From Mycobacterium basiliense (GTDB lineage Bacteria; Actinomycetota; Actinomycetes; Mycobacteriales; Mycobacteriaceae), in the NCBI RefSeq assembly GCF_900292015.1, contig NZ_LR130759.1, forward strand, positions 3,348,001 through 3,412,000: a stretch of DNA of 64,000 nucleotides, given 5' to 3'. Below, in pieces: positions 1 to 9,231 of this stretch. Position 1 is the stretch's first letter, and every line of letters starts with the position of its first letter. Both the position numbers and the translations under genes were made by a program. Below the pieces are notes generated by a model. That model made no database searches, was not told the DNA's origin, and worked only from the letters and a program-made list of their open reading frames with translations.

Positions 1-20
1 ATGTCGACGGTCCAGTTCAT
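1..20 (-). CDS. aroG: DAHP synthase AroG, first six codons only (cut by window edge)
   Basis: On the minus strand an ATG at 18-20 opens a frame reading MNWTVD up to the window edge. This matches the N-terminus I remember for mycobacterial class II 3-deoxy-D-arabino-heptulosonate-7-phosphate synthase (Rv2178c), the first enzyme of the shikimate pathway. In H37Rv that gene lies directly downstream of RNase AS in the same orientation, as here. An ATG slightly upstream runs into TGA after two codons, so it cannot be the start. The call rests on six residues plus gene order, so it is probable rather than certain. Confidence 0.7.
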
Positions 21-67
21 CGGTCCATGGTAACCGGGTATTGCCCGGCGGTTGACCACGGCGAACA

Positions 68-562
68 TCACTGGGAGCCGTGCTCGCCGGCCGTGATAAT
101 CCGGAATCGGCGCAACTGGTCCCGCGCATCGACCAGCGCGTCATGGGCATCGCGAGACCGGCGTGGCATTCGGGGGCATCCGCGGTCTTCCCACAACTGC
201 CGCAGTTCACGGGTGAAGCGGGGCACTGCGGGTGGCAGTGCGGGCATCGCACCCCACAGCTGACACAGGGCCACGTGATCGTAGGCGGCCACCCAGGCCC
301 ACAGCTCAATCGGTTCATCACCGTCGATGCCAAGGAACTGCTCGAGATCCTTACGGATCTGGCTGCGTGAGCGCCACAGCTGAGACGCCGGCGGCGGCAG
401 CTTGGGCAGCACATGGGTGCGAACCCAGCTGCCCGCCCGCGCTGGGTCGAACTCCGTTGATACGGCGTAGTATTCCCGGCCGTCCTCGGCGACCACCCCG
501 ATCGAGATCAGCTCAATCGTGCGACCGTCCTCGATGAACTCGGTGTCGTAGAAGTACCGCAT
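68..562 (-). CDS. RNase AS, DEDDh-type 3'-5' exoribonuclease (Rv2179c orthologue)
   Basis: A 164-residue protein beginning MRYFYDTEF. It carries the five DEDDh landmarks: Asp6 and Glu8 in the DTE motif, Asp95 in AAYDHVAL, and His140 and Asp145 in DAHDALVDARD. The M. tuberculosis orthologue is a dimeric, metal-dependent 3'-5' exoribonuclease characterised as RNase AS, with activity on adenine-rich RNA tails. It is close to the family length (about 168 residues) and lacks only a few C-terminal residues. The ATG at 560-562 is the only start that keeps the first metal-binding strand. It lies 47 bp before aroG in the same direction and 164 bp after the PE_PGRS stop. Confidence 0.9.
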   Translation of the reverse strand: MRYFYDTEFIEDGRTIELISIGVVAEDGREYYAVSTEFDPARAGSWVRTHVLPKLPPPASQLWRSRSQIRKDLEQFLGIDGDEPIELWAWVAAYDHVALCQLWGAMPALPPAVPRFTRELRQLWEDRGCPRMPRRSRDAHDALVDARDQLRRFRIITAGEHGSQ

Positions 563-726
563 GGATAGTCAGGGGCGCGGTGTCCGCGTCGCGGATCGGC
601 TGACCCATCCCCCTCTCGGTCTTGGCGCGCACATTCCCGCGCAATCGGTTTGCCGACGGCTTCCCCGACATTCTTACGCGACTTGCACCCCGACCGGACC
701 TTGCCGGTCACCCTGCGGGGGTCGAA

Positions 727-3700
727 CTACGCGGGTCCGCCGGCTCCACCGCTGCCACCGTCTCCGCCCTCGCCGCCCGTGCGGCTGTCGTGCGGGCCGC
801 CGGCACTGCCACCGGTACCCGTTTCGCCGGAGCCACCGTGACCGGCACCGCCGGAACCACCCTGGCCGCCGGCACCGCCATCCCCGGAAACATTCGGGAC
901 GGCATTGCCGGCATCGCCACCCCTGCCGCCATCGCCGCCATCCCCGCCCTTGCCGCCGCCCTCAAGGACGCCGACGCCGCCGTCCCCACCCCGGCCGCCC
1001 GGACCACCATGGCCACCGTTCTTATCGAACGAGTCTCCGCCGACGCCGCCATACCCGCCGTCCCCACCACGGCCGCCTTCGCCGCCGGCCCCGAAGATCC
1101 CGTCGCCGCCACGGCCCCCATTGCCGCCCTGACCGCCGTTTGTTCCAGTCGTGGCCCGTGAGCCCGGCGCACCCTGGCCGCCGGCGCCGCCCTCGCCGCC
1201 CTGGCCGCCGTTGCCGCCCTGGCCGCCGTCGCCGCCGTTACCACCGTCACCGGTGGTACCGAAGGCGTATCCGCGGCCCCCTTGCCCACCTTTCCCGCCC
1301 TGACCGCCGTCACTGGTGACACCGGTGGCACCGTCCGCGCCCGGGCCGGTGGCGCCGGTACCCCCGGAGCCACCGGTGCCGCCGGCGCCCGCATTACCGC
1401 CTCGACCACCGTCACCGCCCCTGCCGGCGTCATGGTTGGGGTAGGAGCCGACTCCGGTGCCGCCCTCGCCACCGGTACCGGGCTTGCCGCTGGCACCACC
1501 GTTTCCGCCGTCACCACCCTTGCCGTGCGACGAATTCCCGCCTGCTCCACCGTTGCCGCCGGCACCACTCTCCCCGCCGTTGCCGCCATTGCCGGCGTCG
1601 CCACCGGGAAGGCGCATCGCGCCATGACCGCCATTGCCTGCGTCGCCGCCCCCACCGCCGTCGCCGCCCCGGCCGCCATCACCGGCAAGCGACCCGCCGT
1701 TACCGCCGTTGCCACCCATGCCGCCGGTGCCGCCGTGGCCACCCACGGCGCCGTCGGCGGGCCCCTCAGCCGCGTAAGACTTGCCATCCGCGCCGGGCAA
1801 ACCAACCGCGCCGGTTCCACCGAGGCCACCCGCACCGCCGTTGCCGACGGCGCCGCCGTTGCCGCCGTCGCCCCCGGCCCGGCCGTTGCCGTCGGCGGTG
1901 TAGACGCCGTCCAGACCCTTGCCTCCGCGGCCGCCATTGCCGCCGCTGGTCACGTCCGCGCCCTGGGCGCCGTCCGCGCCGTGGGTGGAGCCGTTGCCGC
2001 CCAGCCCCCGAGCCCCGCCCGAACCGGGGTCACCACCGTCGCCACCATTGCCTCCGACACCGTCGTTGACACTGGGATTGCCATTCCCGCCCCGGCCGCC
2101 GTCACCGGGTATCCCACCGGTACCGCCATCGCCACCGGCTCCACCACCGCCTTGGCTGCCGCCGTGGAAACCGGCGGCCACCGCGGCACCACCGAGACCA
2201 CCGTCGCCGCCGCGGCCGCCGTTACCACCATCACCGCCGTCACCGCCGGCTTGGCCATGCCCGCCGGCGACCGCGCCGCTGCCGTTGGCTCCGTTACCGG
2301 CGTTGCCGCCGCTACCGGCGTTGCCGCCGCTCCCGCCTGCTCCGCCGTTGCCCGCCCGCGCTCCGCCGGCCCCACCGTCTCCGCCGTTTCCTCCGGCGCC
2401 GCCGTTGCCGCCATCGGCGCCGGAGGCACCAGAGTCCGACCCGTCCACGCCGGCCTTGCCGGCCACCCCGTTGCCGCCGTTGCCGCCTGCCCCGCCATTA
2501 CCGACCAGTCCGCCGTCACCGCCGGCTCCACCGGCGGCCCCGGCAGCACCCGCGACGGTGCCGTTGGCTCCATTGCCGCCGTTACCGCCGTTACCGCCGC
2601 TCGTCGGGGTGGCGCCGGCCCCGCCACGCGCACCCAGGATTCCACCCGCGCCGCCGGCACCACCGGCGCCGGGGTTGCCGCCATTGCCGCCGTCACCGCC
2701 CTGCCCGCTGTTGGCGGCCATGGCGCCGGCAGCCCCGTTGCCGCCGTTGCCGGCGATCCCGCCGGCTCCACCCGCGCCGCCGGCCGAAAACAGCCCGGTC
2801 GCCGCGCCGCCGGCACCGCCGGCGCCCCCATTGCCGCCGTCACCGCCGGCACCGCCGCCGATGACATTTCCGCCTTCCCCGCCAGCCCCCCCGGTGCCGC
2901 CGTCACCGCCGGCACCGCCGCCGCCAATCAGCAATCCACCCCGTCCACCGGCGCCGCCGTCGCCGGCGTCGCCGCCCAGCCCACCGGTCCCGAAAAAGCC
3001 CTCGGCACCGCCGCCGCCGGCGCCACCATTGCCCCCCTGCCCACCGGCGCCCCATAGGCCCGCGCCGCCACCCACGCCGCCATTACCGCCGGCCCCGCCG
3101 GCCACACCGCCGCCGGCCACACCGCCGCCCACACCGCCGTCACCGCCGGCACCGCCGTATCCATACCATTGGCCGCCCAGACCGCCGTTGCCACCGGCAC
3201 CACCGCTACCGGCGCCCGTGGCACCACCGCCGACACCACCGGCACCGCCGGAACCGATCAGTCCCGCGTTACCACCAAGCCCGCCGGAGCCCGCGTCAAA
3301 CCCTTGCCCACCGATACCGCCGGCCCCACCGGCACCGATCAACCCGGCGAGCCCTCCTGCTCCACCGGCACCTCCGGTAGCGACGCCCTGCCCGCCGGCG
3401 CCTCCGGCGCCGCCGCTGCCGTACACCAACCCACCGCGGCCACCGAAACCACCGGCCGCGCCATTGCCCGAAGCCCCCGCCGTGCCGCCGGCACCCCCGG
3501 CGCCGCCGTTGCCGAACAACCCTGCGGCCCCGCCGGCCCCGCCGGCCTGACCGATCCCGCCGGACCCGCCGTTACCGCCGTTGCCCCACAAAATTCCGCC
3601 GGCCGAACCATCCTGGCCGGTCCCCGCGGCCCCGTTGGCACCATCGCCGATCAGCGGACGCCCCAGCAACGTCTGGGTGGGCGCATTGATCAGGTTCAGC

Positions 3701-4014
3701 GCACCTTGCTCCAAGGCTTGCAACGACGACACGCTGGCCGCCTCCGCGCCCGTATAAGCCCCCACAGCCTTCGTCAACGTCCGCGTGAACCCGTCGTGAA
3801 ACTCCTCCAGCTGCGCGCTGATCGCCTGATAGTCCTGAGCGTGGGTGCCGAACAACGCCGCAATCGCCGCCGAGACCTCATCAGCGCCGGCGGCCAGCAT
3901 CGCCGTGGTAGAGCCCGCGGCGGCCGCGTTGGCGGCACCGATCGCGGACCCAATACCCGCCACATCAGCAGCCGCCGCTGCCAACGACTCCGGCGACAAG
4001 ACCAGAAATGACAT
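727..4014 (-). CDS. PE_PGRS family protein, 1095 residues
   Basis: The start is the ATG at 4012-4014 (MSFLVLSPE), preceded by a GGAGGG ribosome-binding site; an in-frame start 30 codons upstream adds residues unlike any PE protein. Residues 1-100 form a PE domain, predicted as a two-helix hairpin, with a YTGAE segment fitting the YxxxE/D secretion signal of type VII (ESX-5) substrates. The typical linker [11 protein letters not shown] follows. The remaining roughly 950 residues are Gly-Gly-Ala/Asn/Asp repeats with no separate C-terminal domain. The first part of the repeat region is Ala-rich and nearly uncharged, while the last 450 residues carry many Asp, Arg, Lys and His. Members are surface-exposed or secreted proteins; some bind calcium through GGxGxD repeats, but the function of this one cannot be inferred. 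I recall an unrelated membrane-protein gene (Rv2180c) here in H37Rv. Confidence 0.93.
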   Translation of the reverse strand: MSFLVLSPESLAAAAADVAGIGSAIGAANAAAAGSTTAMLAAGADEVSAAIAALFGTHAQDYQAISAQLEEFHDGFTRTLTKAVGAYTGAEAASVSSLQALEQGALNLINAPTQTLLGRPLIGDGANGAAGTGQDGSAGGILWGNGGNGGSGGIGQAGGAGGAAGLFGNGGAGGAGGTAGASGNGAAGGFGGRGGLVYGSGGAGGAGGQGVATGGAGGAGGLAGLIGAGGAGGIGGQGFDAGSGGLGGNAGLIGSGGAGGVGGGATGAGSGGAGGNGGLGGQWYGYGGAGGDGGVGGGVAGGGVAGGAGGNGGVGGGAGLWGAGGQGGNGGAGGGGAEGFFGTGGLGGDAGDGGAGGRGGLLIGGGGAGGDGGTGGAGGEGGNVIGGGAGGDGGNGGAGGAGGAATGLFSAGGAGGAGGIAGNGGNGAAGAMAANSGQGGDGGNGGNPGAGGAGGAGGILGARGGAGATPTSGGNGGNGGNGANGTVAGAAGAAGGAGGDGGLVGNGGAGGNGGNGVAGKAGVDGSDSGASGADGGNGGAGGNGGDGGAGGARAGNGGAGGSGGNAGSGGNAGNGANGSGAVAGGHGQAGGDGGDGGNGGRGGDGGLGGAAVAAGFHGGSQGGGGAGGDGGTGGIPGDGGRGGNGNPSVNDGVGGNGGDGGDPGSGGARGLGGNGSTHGADGAQGADVTSGGNGGRGGKGLDGVYTADGNGRAGGDGGNGGAVGNGGAGGLGGTGAVGLPGADGKSYAAEGPADGAVGGHGGTGGMGGNGGNGGSLAGDGGRGGDGGGGGDAGNGGHGAMRLPGGDAGNGGNGGESGAGGNGGAGGNSSHGKGGDGGNGGASGKPGTGGEGGTGVGSYPNHDAGRGGDGGRGGNAGAGGTGGSGGTGATGPGADGATGVTSDGGQGGKGGQGGRGYAFGTTGDGGNGGDGGQGGNGGQGGEGGAGGQGAPGSRATTGTNGGQGGNGGRGGDGIFGAGGEGGRGGDGGYGGVGGDSFDKNGGHGGPGGRGGDGGVGVLEGGGKGGDGGDGGRGGDAGNAVPNVSGDGGAGGQGGSGGAGHGGSGETGTGGSAGGPHDSRTGGEGGDGGSGGAGGPA

Positions 4015-4344
4015 GGCGGGCCCTCCATCGTCCGTTGCGGCACGCGCATCGGACCCGCTGGACTTGAAAACACCGCCCGAGCGCGATTGCACGCCGACAT
4101 GCAAACTGTTGACGGGGTTGCGAAATTACCCAGGTCAGCGCGTCGGCGCTACGGCAATGTGCCAACTCCTAGCGACCGACAAAGATGCTCTGTGCACAAC
4201 TCATCGGCCGCGGGTCCACGATCAGACTGGTTCTGCGGCAACCGACGATGCGGCTTCGGCAAGCTGCTCATACCCGCGAACCCCAACGCGAGCCGCGCCG
4301 CAGCGGCAAACCCACACTGAAGTAGCGATTAGGCTGTCTTCGAC
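4015..4344. other. Divergent intergenic region between the PE_PGRS gene and the mannosyltransferase gene
   Basis: This stretch of 330 bases has no credible gene; its short frames have no family features. The left end holds the GGAGGG ribosome-binding site of the PE_PGRS gene on the minus strand. The right end holds a TAGGCT -10 box for the mannosyltransferase gene (listed separately). A PE_PGRS promoter must lie here too, but I cannot place it with confidence. Confidence 0.6.
4325..4338 (+). promoter_or_regulatory. Probable -10 region of the mannosyltransferase gene, short or leaderless transcript
   Basis: The sequence GCGATTAGGCTGTC contains TAGGCT (4330-4335), which fits the mycobacterial TANNNT -10 consensus. 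The ATG follows only nine bases after the hexamer, so the mRNA would have almost no leader. The same 14 bases recur upstream of fadD15 at 9155-9168. No clear -35 is visible. Confidence 0.5.
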
Positions 4345-5628
4345 ATGAGTACACGGCAGTCGCCCGAGCCGGGCAGTCGATTCGAGCGGGTCTCGCTTTG
4401 GGGCCTGCTCTGGCTGGTAGCCGCCGTGTCATTGGGCTACGCCGCCTGGCGGCTGTTCGGGCACATCCCGTACCGCATCGATATCGACATCTACCAGATG
4501 GGCAGCCAGGCCTGGCTGGACGGTCGTCCGCTGTACAGCGGCGACGTGAAATTCCACACACCGATCGGGCTGAACCTGCCCTTCACCTATCCCCCGCTGG
4601 CGGCGGTCGTGTTCATCCCGTTCGCCTGGCTGCACATGCCGGCGGCCAGCGTGGCGATCACGCTGTTGACCCTCTTGGTGCTGATCGTGTCTACCGTGGT
4701 CGTCCTGAGCGGTCTCGAAGTATGGGCCAGCTCCAGGGCCCTGCCCGGGCCCGGGTGGCTGCGTCGGCTGTGGTTGGCCGTGATGATCGTGGCCCCCGCC
4801 ACGATCTGGTTGGAACCGATCAGTTCGAACTTCGCATTCGGCCAGATCAACGCGGTGCTAATGACATTGGTGATCCTGGACTGCTTCCCCCGCCGCACGC
4901 CCTGGCCACGCGGGCTGCTGCTCGGGTTGGGGATCGCGCTGAAGCTGACCCCGGCGGTGTTCCTGCTCTATTTCCTGCTGCGTCGCGACAACCGGGCGGC
5001 GCTGACCGCGGTGGCAAGTTTCGCGGCCGCCACGCTGGCCGGTTTCGCCCTCGCATGGCGCGACTCCTGGGAGTACTGGACCGATACGCTGCAGCACACC
5101 GACCGCATCGGTTCCGCCGCTTTGAACACCGACCAGAACATCGCCGGTGCCCTTGCCCGATTGCCCATCGGCGAACACGCAAGCCGGCTGCTGTGGGTCT
5201 TGCTGTCCCTTTTGGTGTTGGCGGCGACCATCTGGGCGATGCGGCGAGTGTTGTCAGCGGGTGAGCCGGCCCTGGCCGTCATCTGCGTGGCCTTGTTCGG
5301 GTTAGTGGTGTCGCCGGTTTCGTGGTCACACCATTGGGTGTGGATGCTGCCGGCGGTGCTGGTAACCGGAGTACTGGCCTGGCGGCGCCGGAATGCGGCA
5401 TTGGCCGTCGTCACCGCCACGGGGTTGGCGCTGATGACGTGGACACCGATCGACCTGCTGCCCAAGCACCGGGAGGCTACCGCGGTCTGGTGGCGTCAGC
5501 TCGCCGGGATGTCCTATGTGTGGTGGGCGCTGGCGGTCATCGTCGTCGCCGGACTCACAGTTACCGCCCGCATCACAGCGACCAGCCTGCCCGAGCGCGA
5601 TCTGACCCCGGTGCCGGCCGCAAGCTGA
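4345..5628 (+). CDS. GT87 (DUF2029) alpha-(1,2)-mannosyltransferase, Rv2181 orthologue
   Basis: A 427-residue polytopic membrane protein, the same length as I recall for Rv2181. Residues 15-36 form the first membrane helix. The periplasmic loop carries the acidic [14 protein letters not shown] segment expected of GT-C glycosyltransferases that use polyprenyl-phosphate sugars. About ten further hydrophobic helices follow, and a second conserved piece, [13 protein letters not shown], lies near residue 330. The H37Rv enzyme adds alpha-1,2-linked mannose branches to lipomannan and lipoarabinomannan on the outer face of the membrane, using polyprenyl-phosphomannose. The ATG at 4345 lies just after a -10 box. 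The stop codon abuts that of the convergent acyltransferase gene with no gap. Confidence 0.88.
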   Translation: MSTRQSPEPGSRFERVSLWGLLWLVAAVSLGYAAWRLFGHIPYRIDIDIYQMGSQAWLDGRPLYSGDVKFHTPIGLNLPFTYPPLAAVVFIPFAWLHMPAASVAITLLTLLVLIVSTVVVLSGLEVWASSRALPGPGWLRRLWLAVMIVAPATIWLEPISSNFAFGQINAVLMTLVILDCFPRRTPWPRGLLLGLGIALKLTPAVFLLYFLLRRDNRAALTAVASFAAATLAGFALAWRDSWEYWTDTLQHTDRIGSAALNTDQNIAGALARLPIGEHASRLLWVLLSLLVLAATIWAMRRVLSAGEPALAVICVALFGLVVSPVSWSHHWVWMLPAVLVTGVLAWRRRNAALAVVTATGLALMTWTPIDLLPKHREATAVWWRQLAGMSYVWWALAVIVVAGLTVTARITATSLPERDLTPVPAAS

Positions 5629-6369
5629 CTAGCCCGCGGCCGTTTCGGGGATCCGCGCGGCGTCCGAAGAACCGGGATCTGCACCGTCACCGCCGTCGCC
5701 ACCGCTTTTGACGCTGGCGGCGTAGATATCGACGTACTCCTGGCCCGAAAGCCCCATCAGCTCGTACATCACCTCATCGGTGACGGCCCGCTCAATGAAG
5801 TGGTTGTCGGCCAACCCCTCAAACCGCGAGAAGTCCATTGGTTTACCGAAACGAACTGTGACCCTGCCGAACCGCAACATCTTGCGGCCCGGCGGGTTGA
5901 CGACGTCGGTGCCGATCATGGCGACCGGGATGACCGGAACGCCCGTGTGCAGGGCCAGCCGCGCCAACCCCGTCTTGCCCTTGTAAAGCCGGCCGTCGGG
6001 CGACCGGGTGCCCTCGGGATACATGCCCAGCAGCTTGCCCTGCCCCAGCAGCGACTGTGCGGTTCCCAAGGCGGCCTGCGCGGAGTCGGCATCGGTGCGG
6101 TCAATCGGCACCTGACCGGAGACACTGTAGAACCAGCGGTTGATCCAGCCCTTGAGTCCGGTGCCGGTGAAATACTCCGCTTTGGCCAGGAACCAGATCC
6201 GGCGGCGCACCACCAGGGGAAGATAGAAACTGTCCGCCACCGCAAGGTGGTTACTGGCCAGCAGCGCCGGTCCCGAACTCGGGATGTTTTCTAGGCCTTC
6301 GACTTTCGGGCGGCCGAGGAGAGTGAAGAGCGGGCCCATGAAAATGTACTTGAATAGGTAGTACCACAT
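5629..6369 (-). CDS. PlsC-type 1-acylglycerol-3-phosphate O-acyltransferase, Rv2182c orthologue
   Basis: A 246-residue acyltransferase. It shows the NHLAVAD block (NHx4D, catalytic His-Asp) near residue 40 and the YPEGTRSPDG block near 118, the two signatures of the LPLAT/PlsC family that acylates lysophosphatidic acid to phosphatidic acid at the membrane. I chose the ATG at 6367-6369 (MWYYLFKY) over one seven codons upstream because AGAGGG lies 5-10 bases before it and the H37Rv protein begins the same way. The C-terminal 25 residues are Gly/Asp/Ser-rich and probably unstructured. It is convergent with the mannosyltransferase gene. Confidence 0.87.
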   Translation of the reverse strand: MWYYLFKYIFMGPLFTLLGRPKVEGLENIPSSGPALLASNHLAVADSFYLPLVVRRRIWFLAKAEYFTGTGLKGWINRWFYSVSGQVPIDRTDADSAQAALGTAQSLLGQGKLLGMYPEGTRSPDGRLYKGKTGLARLALHTGVPVIPVAMIGTDVVNPPGRKMLRFGRVTVRFGKPMDFSRFEGLADNHFIERAVTDEVMYELMGLSGQEYVDIYAASVKSGGDGGDGADPGSSDAARIPETAAG

Positions 6370-6457
6370 GGCTTTCCCTCTCAACCACACCGGAATGATG
6401 TTTGCGCCAACTGTACCTATCCGCGCAGGGTCCGACCACCTTACACAGAACGCCGGC

Positions 6458-6856
6458 TCACTCCTGGAGGGTAACCGGGATGGTCTGGTAACGCGATTTC
6501 GCGGCGGTCTCTGCGACCCCGTCGTCGGGGGCTGCCTCGCTGCTTACCCCCCCGCCGGGTGGGCCGTCCGGCGGAGGTTTCGCCGATCGGTCGATGTCGT
6601 CGACTATGGCGCGAATCACGTTGAGCAGTGCGACGCTGTGGTCACCGATAACCGTCAGCAATGGGTGCTGCTCCCCGCTGACCAACGCCGCTAGCGCGCA
6701 CACCGGACACCACACCTGCTGACATTTGCCGGCCCCGCCGCCCGATGTCATCGCAGCCGCGGCACGTATCGCGGGGTCGATCCCATCCAGGATCGCCTGT
6801 GCAAGCCTGCGCAGTTCGGGACCAATTTCGGCATGAGGCCCGTTCACGTCGGCCAC
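6458..6856 (-). CDS. Conserved actinobacterial protein of unknown function, Rv2183c orthologue
   Basis: A 132-residue protein with a GTG start. It overlaps the end of the ArsA-like ATPase gene by 13 bases, so the two are probably co-translated. The N-terminal 45 residues look alpha-helical, followed by a CQQVWCPVC cluster that could bind metal or form a disulfide, a helix with VIGDHSVALLNVIRAIVDDID, and a Pro/Gly-rich tail. I recognise the Rv2183c type but know no function for it. Being embedded with the ATPase and the SRPBCC protein suggests a shared envelope- or lipid-related role, which is inference only. Confidence 0.75.
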   Translation of the reverse strand: MADVNGPHAEIGPELRRLAQAILDGIDPAIRAAAAMTSGGGAGKCQQVWCPVCALAALVSGEQHPLLTVIGDHSVALLNVIRAIVDDIDRSAKPPPDGPPGGGVSSEAAPDDGVAETAAKSRYQTIPVTLQE

Positions 6857-8118
6857 ACCTCCGGATTCGGTCGAAATCGAACAGTTAGCTCACTGCCCCG
6901 CAGATGCGCGTCGAGGACGACGCACCTCCGCAGTACGGACGCCAACCGAACTCTGCGCCGCATGCCGCCGGCACTGATGATCAAATCGTCCTCCGCACGG
7001 CCCAGCGACAACGACTGAGGATCGAGCTGGGGCAACGTCAGCCGCAGACGATATACCGACCCAACACCGGACCCGGACTCGAGGTCGACGATAGGGCGCA
7101 ACGGACCCGGCGGCGCGACTCCCCGGCGCCGGCGAGCACCGTCAAGCAGACCGCTGAGCGCCTTGGGGCCGATGGGCTCGCCGGCCAAGTGCGGAATTAG
7201 CACCAGCGCCACGTCACCGATGGTGGCGTCGAGTTCTTCCAGCACGGCACGCTGCTCGGAGATGCGTTCGGCATACCAGTAGAAAGCCGGGTGGTCGGGC
7301 AAACTGCGGTACTCGTAGTTCTCGTCGCGCACCAGAACCTGGTTGACCAGCAGCTCGTCTACCTGGACTCCCATCAGCGCCAACGAACCCAGTGTTCGGG
7401 CCGCCTCCGCCGCGACCACCCGCTCGGGGGTGAGGACCAGATGTGCGCTGACCAGTGCTCCGTCGGTCAACAACGCGCTGAGCCGCTCGACGCCAGCGCT
7501 GGTGCGTTCCAGCAATTCCACCACCGCGGCCGTGCGGCCATCATCGGTGGCTATGCTCAGCCTGCGGTGCCGCGGCCAGGCCCGCTCCACGTAGAGCGAG
7601 AAGGTGGCGGGCAGCGTCAGCATCCGCAGCGCGTCCGCCGTCGAGGCGCAGTCCACCACGACTCGATCCCACCGTCCGCCCGCCGCCAGCTCACCGACGG
7701 CATGCAGCCCGAGCACTTCCTGAATTCCGGGCAGTGCCGAGAGTTCTTCGGGGGCAATGCTGCTCAGCTCAGAGTCGGGAAAACGCCGGTCCAGCGTGTC
7801 GACGACGTCGCGCCACCGGTCTTCGAGCAAGGCGAGGGTGTCAAGCGCGAGCGCGTCCAGGAAGCCGCCGCCAACCTGATCCTGCCCGGTTTCCAGCTCA
7901 GCCAGCACGCGGACGGGCTCGCCGCGACCGGTCGGCGGAACCGCGATACCTAGCACGTCACCCAGCGAGTGTGCCTGGTCGGTGGATACCAGCAACACTC
8001 GCTGACCAGCACCGGCGTCACAAACCGCGGTAGCGGCCGCCAGCGTGGATTTTCCTACCCCGCCTTTACCTACAAAAAGACTGATCCGGGCCGGGGTGGG
8101 CGCAACGGAATCACTCAG
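6844..8118 (-). CDS. ArsA/GET3-like P-loop ATPase with probable CTG start, Rv2184c orthologue
   Basis: The frame encodes FVGKGGVGKST, a deviant Walker A motif of the ArsA/GET3/MinD class, followed by VLLVSTDQAHSLGDVLG, which resembles the ArsA switch I region. The first ordinary start codon, a GTG at 7996-7998, lies after the P-loop and would remove it. The only plausible start before it is the CTG at 8116-8118, which overlaps the TGA of the preceding gene as CTGA, just like the common ATGA coupling. That gives 424 residues. Members couple ATP hydrolysis to delivery of membrane proteins or metalloid export; no arsenic cysteine motif is visible here. A true GTG at this position in other species, or a sequencing error, are the alternatives. 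Confidence 0.78.
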   Translation of the reverse strand: MSDSVAPTPARISLFVGKGGVGKSTLAAATAVCDAGAGQRVLLVSTDQAHSLGDVLGIAVPPTGRGEPVRVLAELETGQDQVGGGFLDALALDTLALLEDRWRDVVDTLDRRFPDSELSSIAPEELSALPGIQEVLGLHAVGELAAGGRWDRVVVDCASTADALRMLTLPATFSLYVERAWPRHRRLSIATDDGRTAAVVELLERTSAGVERLSALLTDGALVSAHLVLTPERVVAAEAARTLGSLALMGVQVDELLVNQVLVRDENYEYRSLPDHPAFYWYAERISEQRAVLEELDATIGDVALVLIPHLAGEPIGPKALSGLLDGARRRRGVAPPGPLRPIVDLESGSGVGSVYRLRLTLPQLDPQSLSLGRAEDDLIISAGGMRRRVRLASVLRRCVVLDAHLRGSELTVRFRPNPEVWPT

Positions 8119-8549
8119 CCCTCGACTCGTTTCTTCAGATCCTTCAACGCACCGTCGATCAGCCTGCGCTCGGCCTTACGCTTGAGCATGCCGATCATCG
8201 GGACGGCAAGGTCGACCGCCAGCTGATAAGTGACCTCCGTGCCCGACCCCTTGGGCGCCAAGATGTATGAGCCTTCCAGCGACTTGAGCAGCGAGCTGGA
8301 TTGGAGCGTCCAGCTCAACGACTGGCGGTCGGCCGGCCACTCGTAGGACATGATCAAGGTGTCTTTGAAAATGGTTGCGTCCATCAGCATCCGCGCCCGT
8401 TTCGGGTAACCCTCGTCATCCGCCTCGAGGACTTCGACCTCTTTGTACTCCGAAATCCATTCGGGATAGGACTCGATGTCGGCGATCGCCTTCATCACCT
8501 CGCCTGGTTCCGCGTCGATGTAGATCGTCTGCGTCGTCTTGTCCGCCAC
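8115..8549 (-). CDS. SRPBCC (START-like) small protein, TB16.3/Rv2185c orthologue
   Basis: A 144-residue protein with the polyketide-cyclase/SRPBCC fold pattern: an N-terminal strand TQTIYIDAEPGEVMKAIAD, then PEWISEYKEVEV, several strands, and a long C-terminal helix ending KDLKKRVEG. Such proteins form a helix-grip cavity that binds hydrophobic ligands. The M. tuberculosis orthologue is an abundant protein named TB16.3. The GTG start at 8547-8549 matches its length. The stop overlaps the presumed CTG start of the ATPase, so the two are likely translationally coupled. Ligand unknown. Confidence 0.85.
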   Translation of the reverse strand: MADKTTQTIYIDAEPGEVMKAIADIESYPEWISEYKEVEVLEADDEGYPKRARMLMDATIFKDTLIMSYEWPADRQSLSWTLQSSSLLKSLEGSYILAPKGSGTEVTYQLAVDLAVPMIGMLKRKAERRLIDGALKDLKKRVEG

Positions 8550-8649
8550 CTGACTAGTTCCCTCTCCAACGCGGTTGATTCTCGGGAGTATCCGCCTTTC
8601 GGCAGAAACGGTACTCTCTTATGCCTACTTGGGGCCCTACCTGACCCGG

Positions 8650-9039
8650 TTAAACTACCGGAGAAACCCCGATGGGGCGGGTCTCTTCCAGCGTCGTCTT
8701 CACCTCGAAAGCCATTTTCTTGCCCGCCGCGCGCCGGCGGTGCGTCATTTTGGCCAAGTTCATCCTGGCCAGCTGCCAGGCGGCCACCCCGGCGGGTTCG
8801 GCGTGCAGAAAGTAGTGCAGGACGACGCCGTCTAAGGACGGCTCCAGCCAGACCTCCATCGTGCCGATCAGGGCGCCGGTGACGGCCCACCTAATGCCTT
8901 TCTCGGCCCGATCCTCGGTAACCTGCAGCTGCAAATCAGGCCACCACCGGCTCCAGCGGCACCGATCGGCGACGGTGGCGCCGACCCGTGCGCCATCCGC
9001 GGCGATATAGGTCTCGTCCGCGATCTGGATGCTGTTCAT
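8650..9039 (-). CDS. Conserved hypothetical SRPBCC-like protein, Rv2186c orthologue
   Basis: A 129-residue protein from the ATG at 9037-9039 (MNSIQIADETYIAADGARV); an in-frame start six codons upstream is less likely because it breaks the family N-terminus. The pattern of strands with RCRWSRWWPDL, MEVWLEP and a final amphipathic helix resembles the SRPBCC fold of its neighbour, which suggests tandem lipid-binding-type proteins. I recognise it as Rv2186c but know no demonstrated function. It is transcribed in the same direction as the Rv2185c-Rv2183c group and divergently from fadD15. Confidence 0.78.
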   Translation of the reverse strand: MNSIQIADETYIAADGARVGATVADRCRWSRWWPDLQLQVTEDRAEKGIRWAVTGALIGTMEVWLEPSLDGVVLHYFLHAEPAGVAAWQLARMNLAKMTHRRRAAGKKMAFEVKTTLEETRPIGVSPVV

Positions 9040-9154
9040 CGCCACAGCTTCACACACCCGTCTAGGAGCCGGTGGCTCCCCCCGGTCAACACCGGCACAC
9101 CTTTCGCGATTGGAATGGTGTCTGGACCAGCCGTCTCAATGCTGGGTGAATACC

Positions 9155-9168
9155 GCGATTAGGCTGTC
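9155..9168 (+). promoter_or_regulatory. Probable -10 region upstream of fadD15
   Basis: GCGATTAGGCTGTC, with TAGGCT (9160-9165) as a TANNNT -10 hexamer, is identical over 14 bases to the box before the mannosyltransferase gene at 4325. Here it lies 66 bases before the GTG start, so the transcript would have a leader of about 55-60 nt. Confidence 0.4.
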
Positions 9169-9231
9169 GATAGGAAGTCTGCCCGCAAAACATCAATTAG
9201 TGTCACATCAGGTCGAGCGAGGTCCAACAGA

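Noticed and set aside
1950..2927. Other minus-strand frames inside the PE_PGRS gene
   Set aside because: Composition-driven shadows (Val/Ala/Pro-rich) of the same repeat; only the frame beginning with the PE domain makes sense.
1282..3550. Two long plus-strand frames (591 and 543 residues) rich in Ala/Thr/Gly or Pro
   Set aside because: They are antisense to the PE_PGRS repeats; the biased GGC/GCC repeats keep all frames open and the translations have no domain or ribosome-binding site.
4015..4104. N-terminal extension of the PE_PGRS protein by 30 residues
   Set aside because: PE proteins begin at MSF.., and a proper ribosome-binding site lies directly before that ATG.
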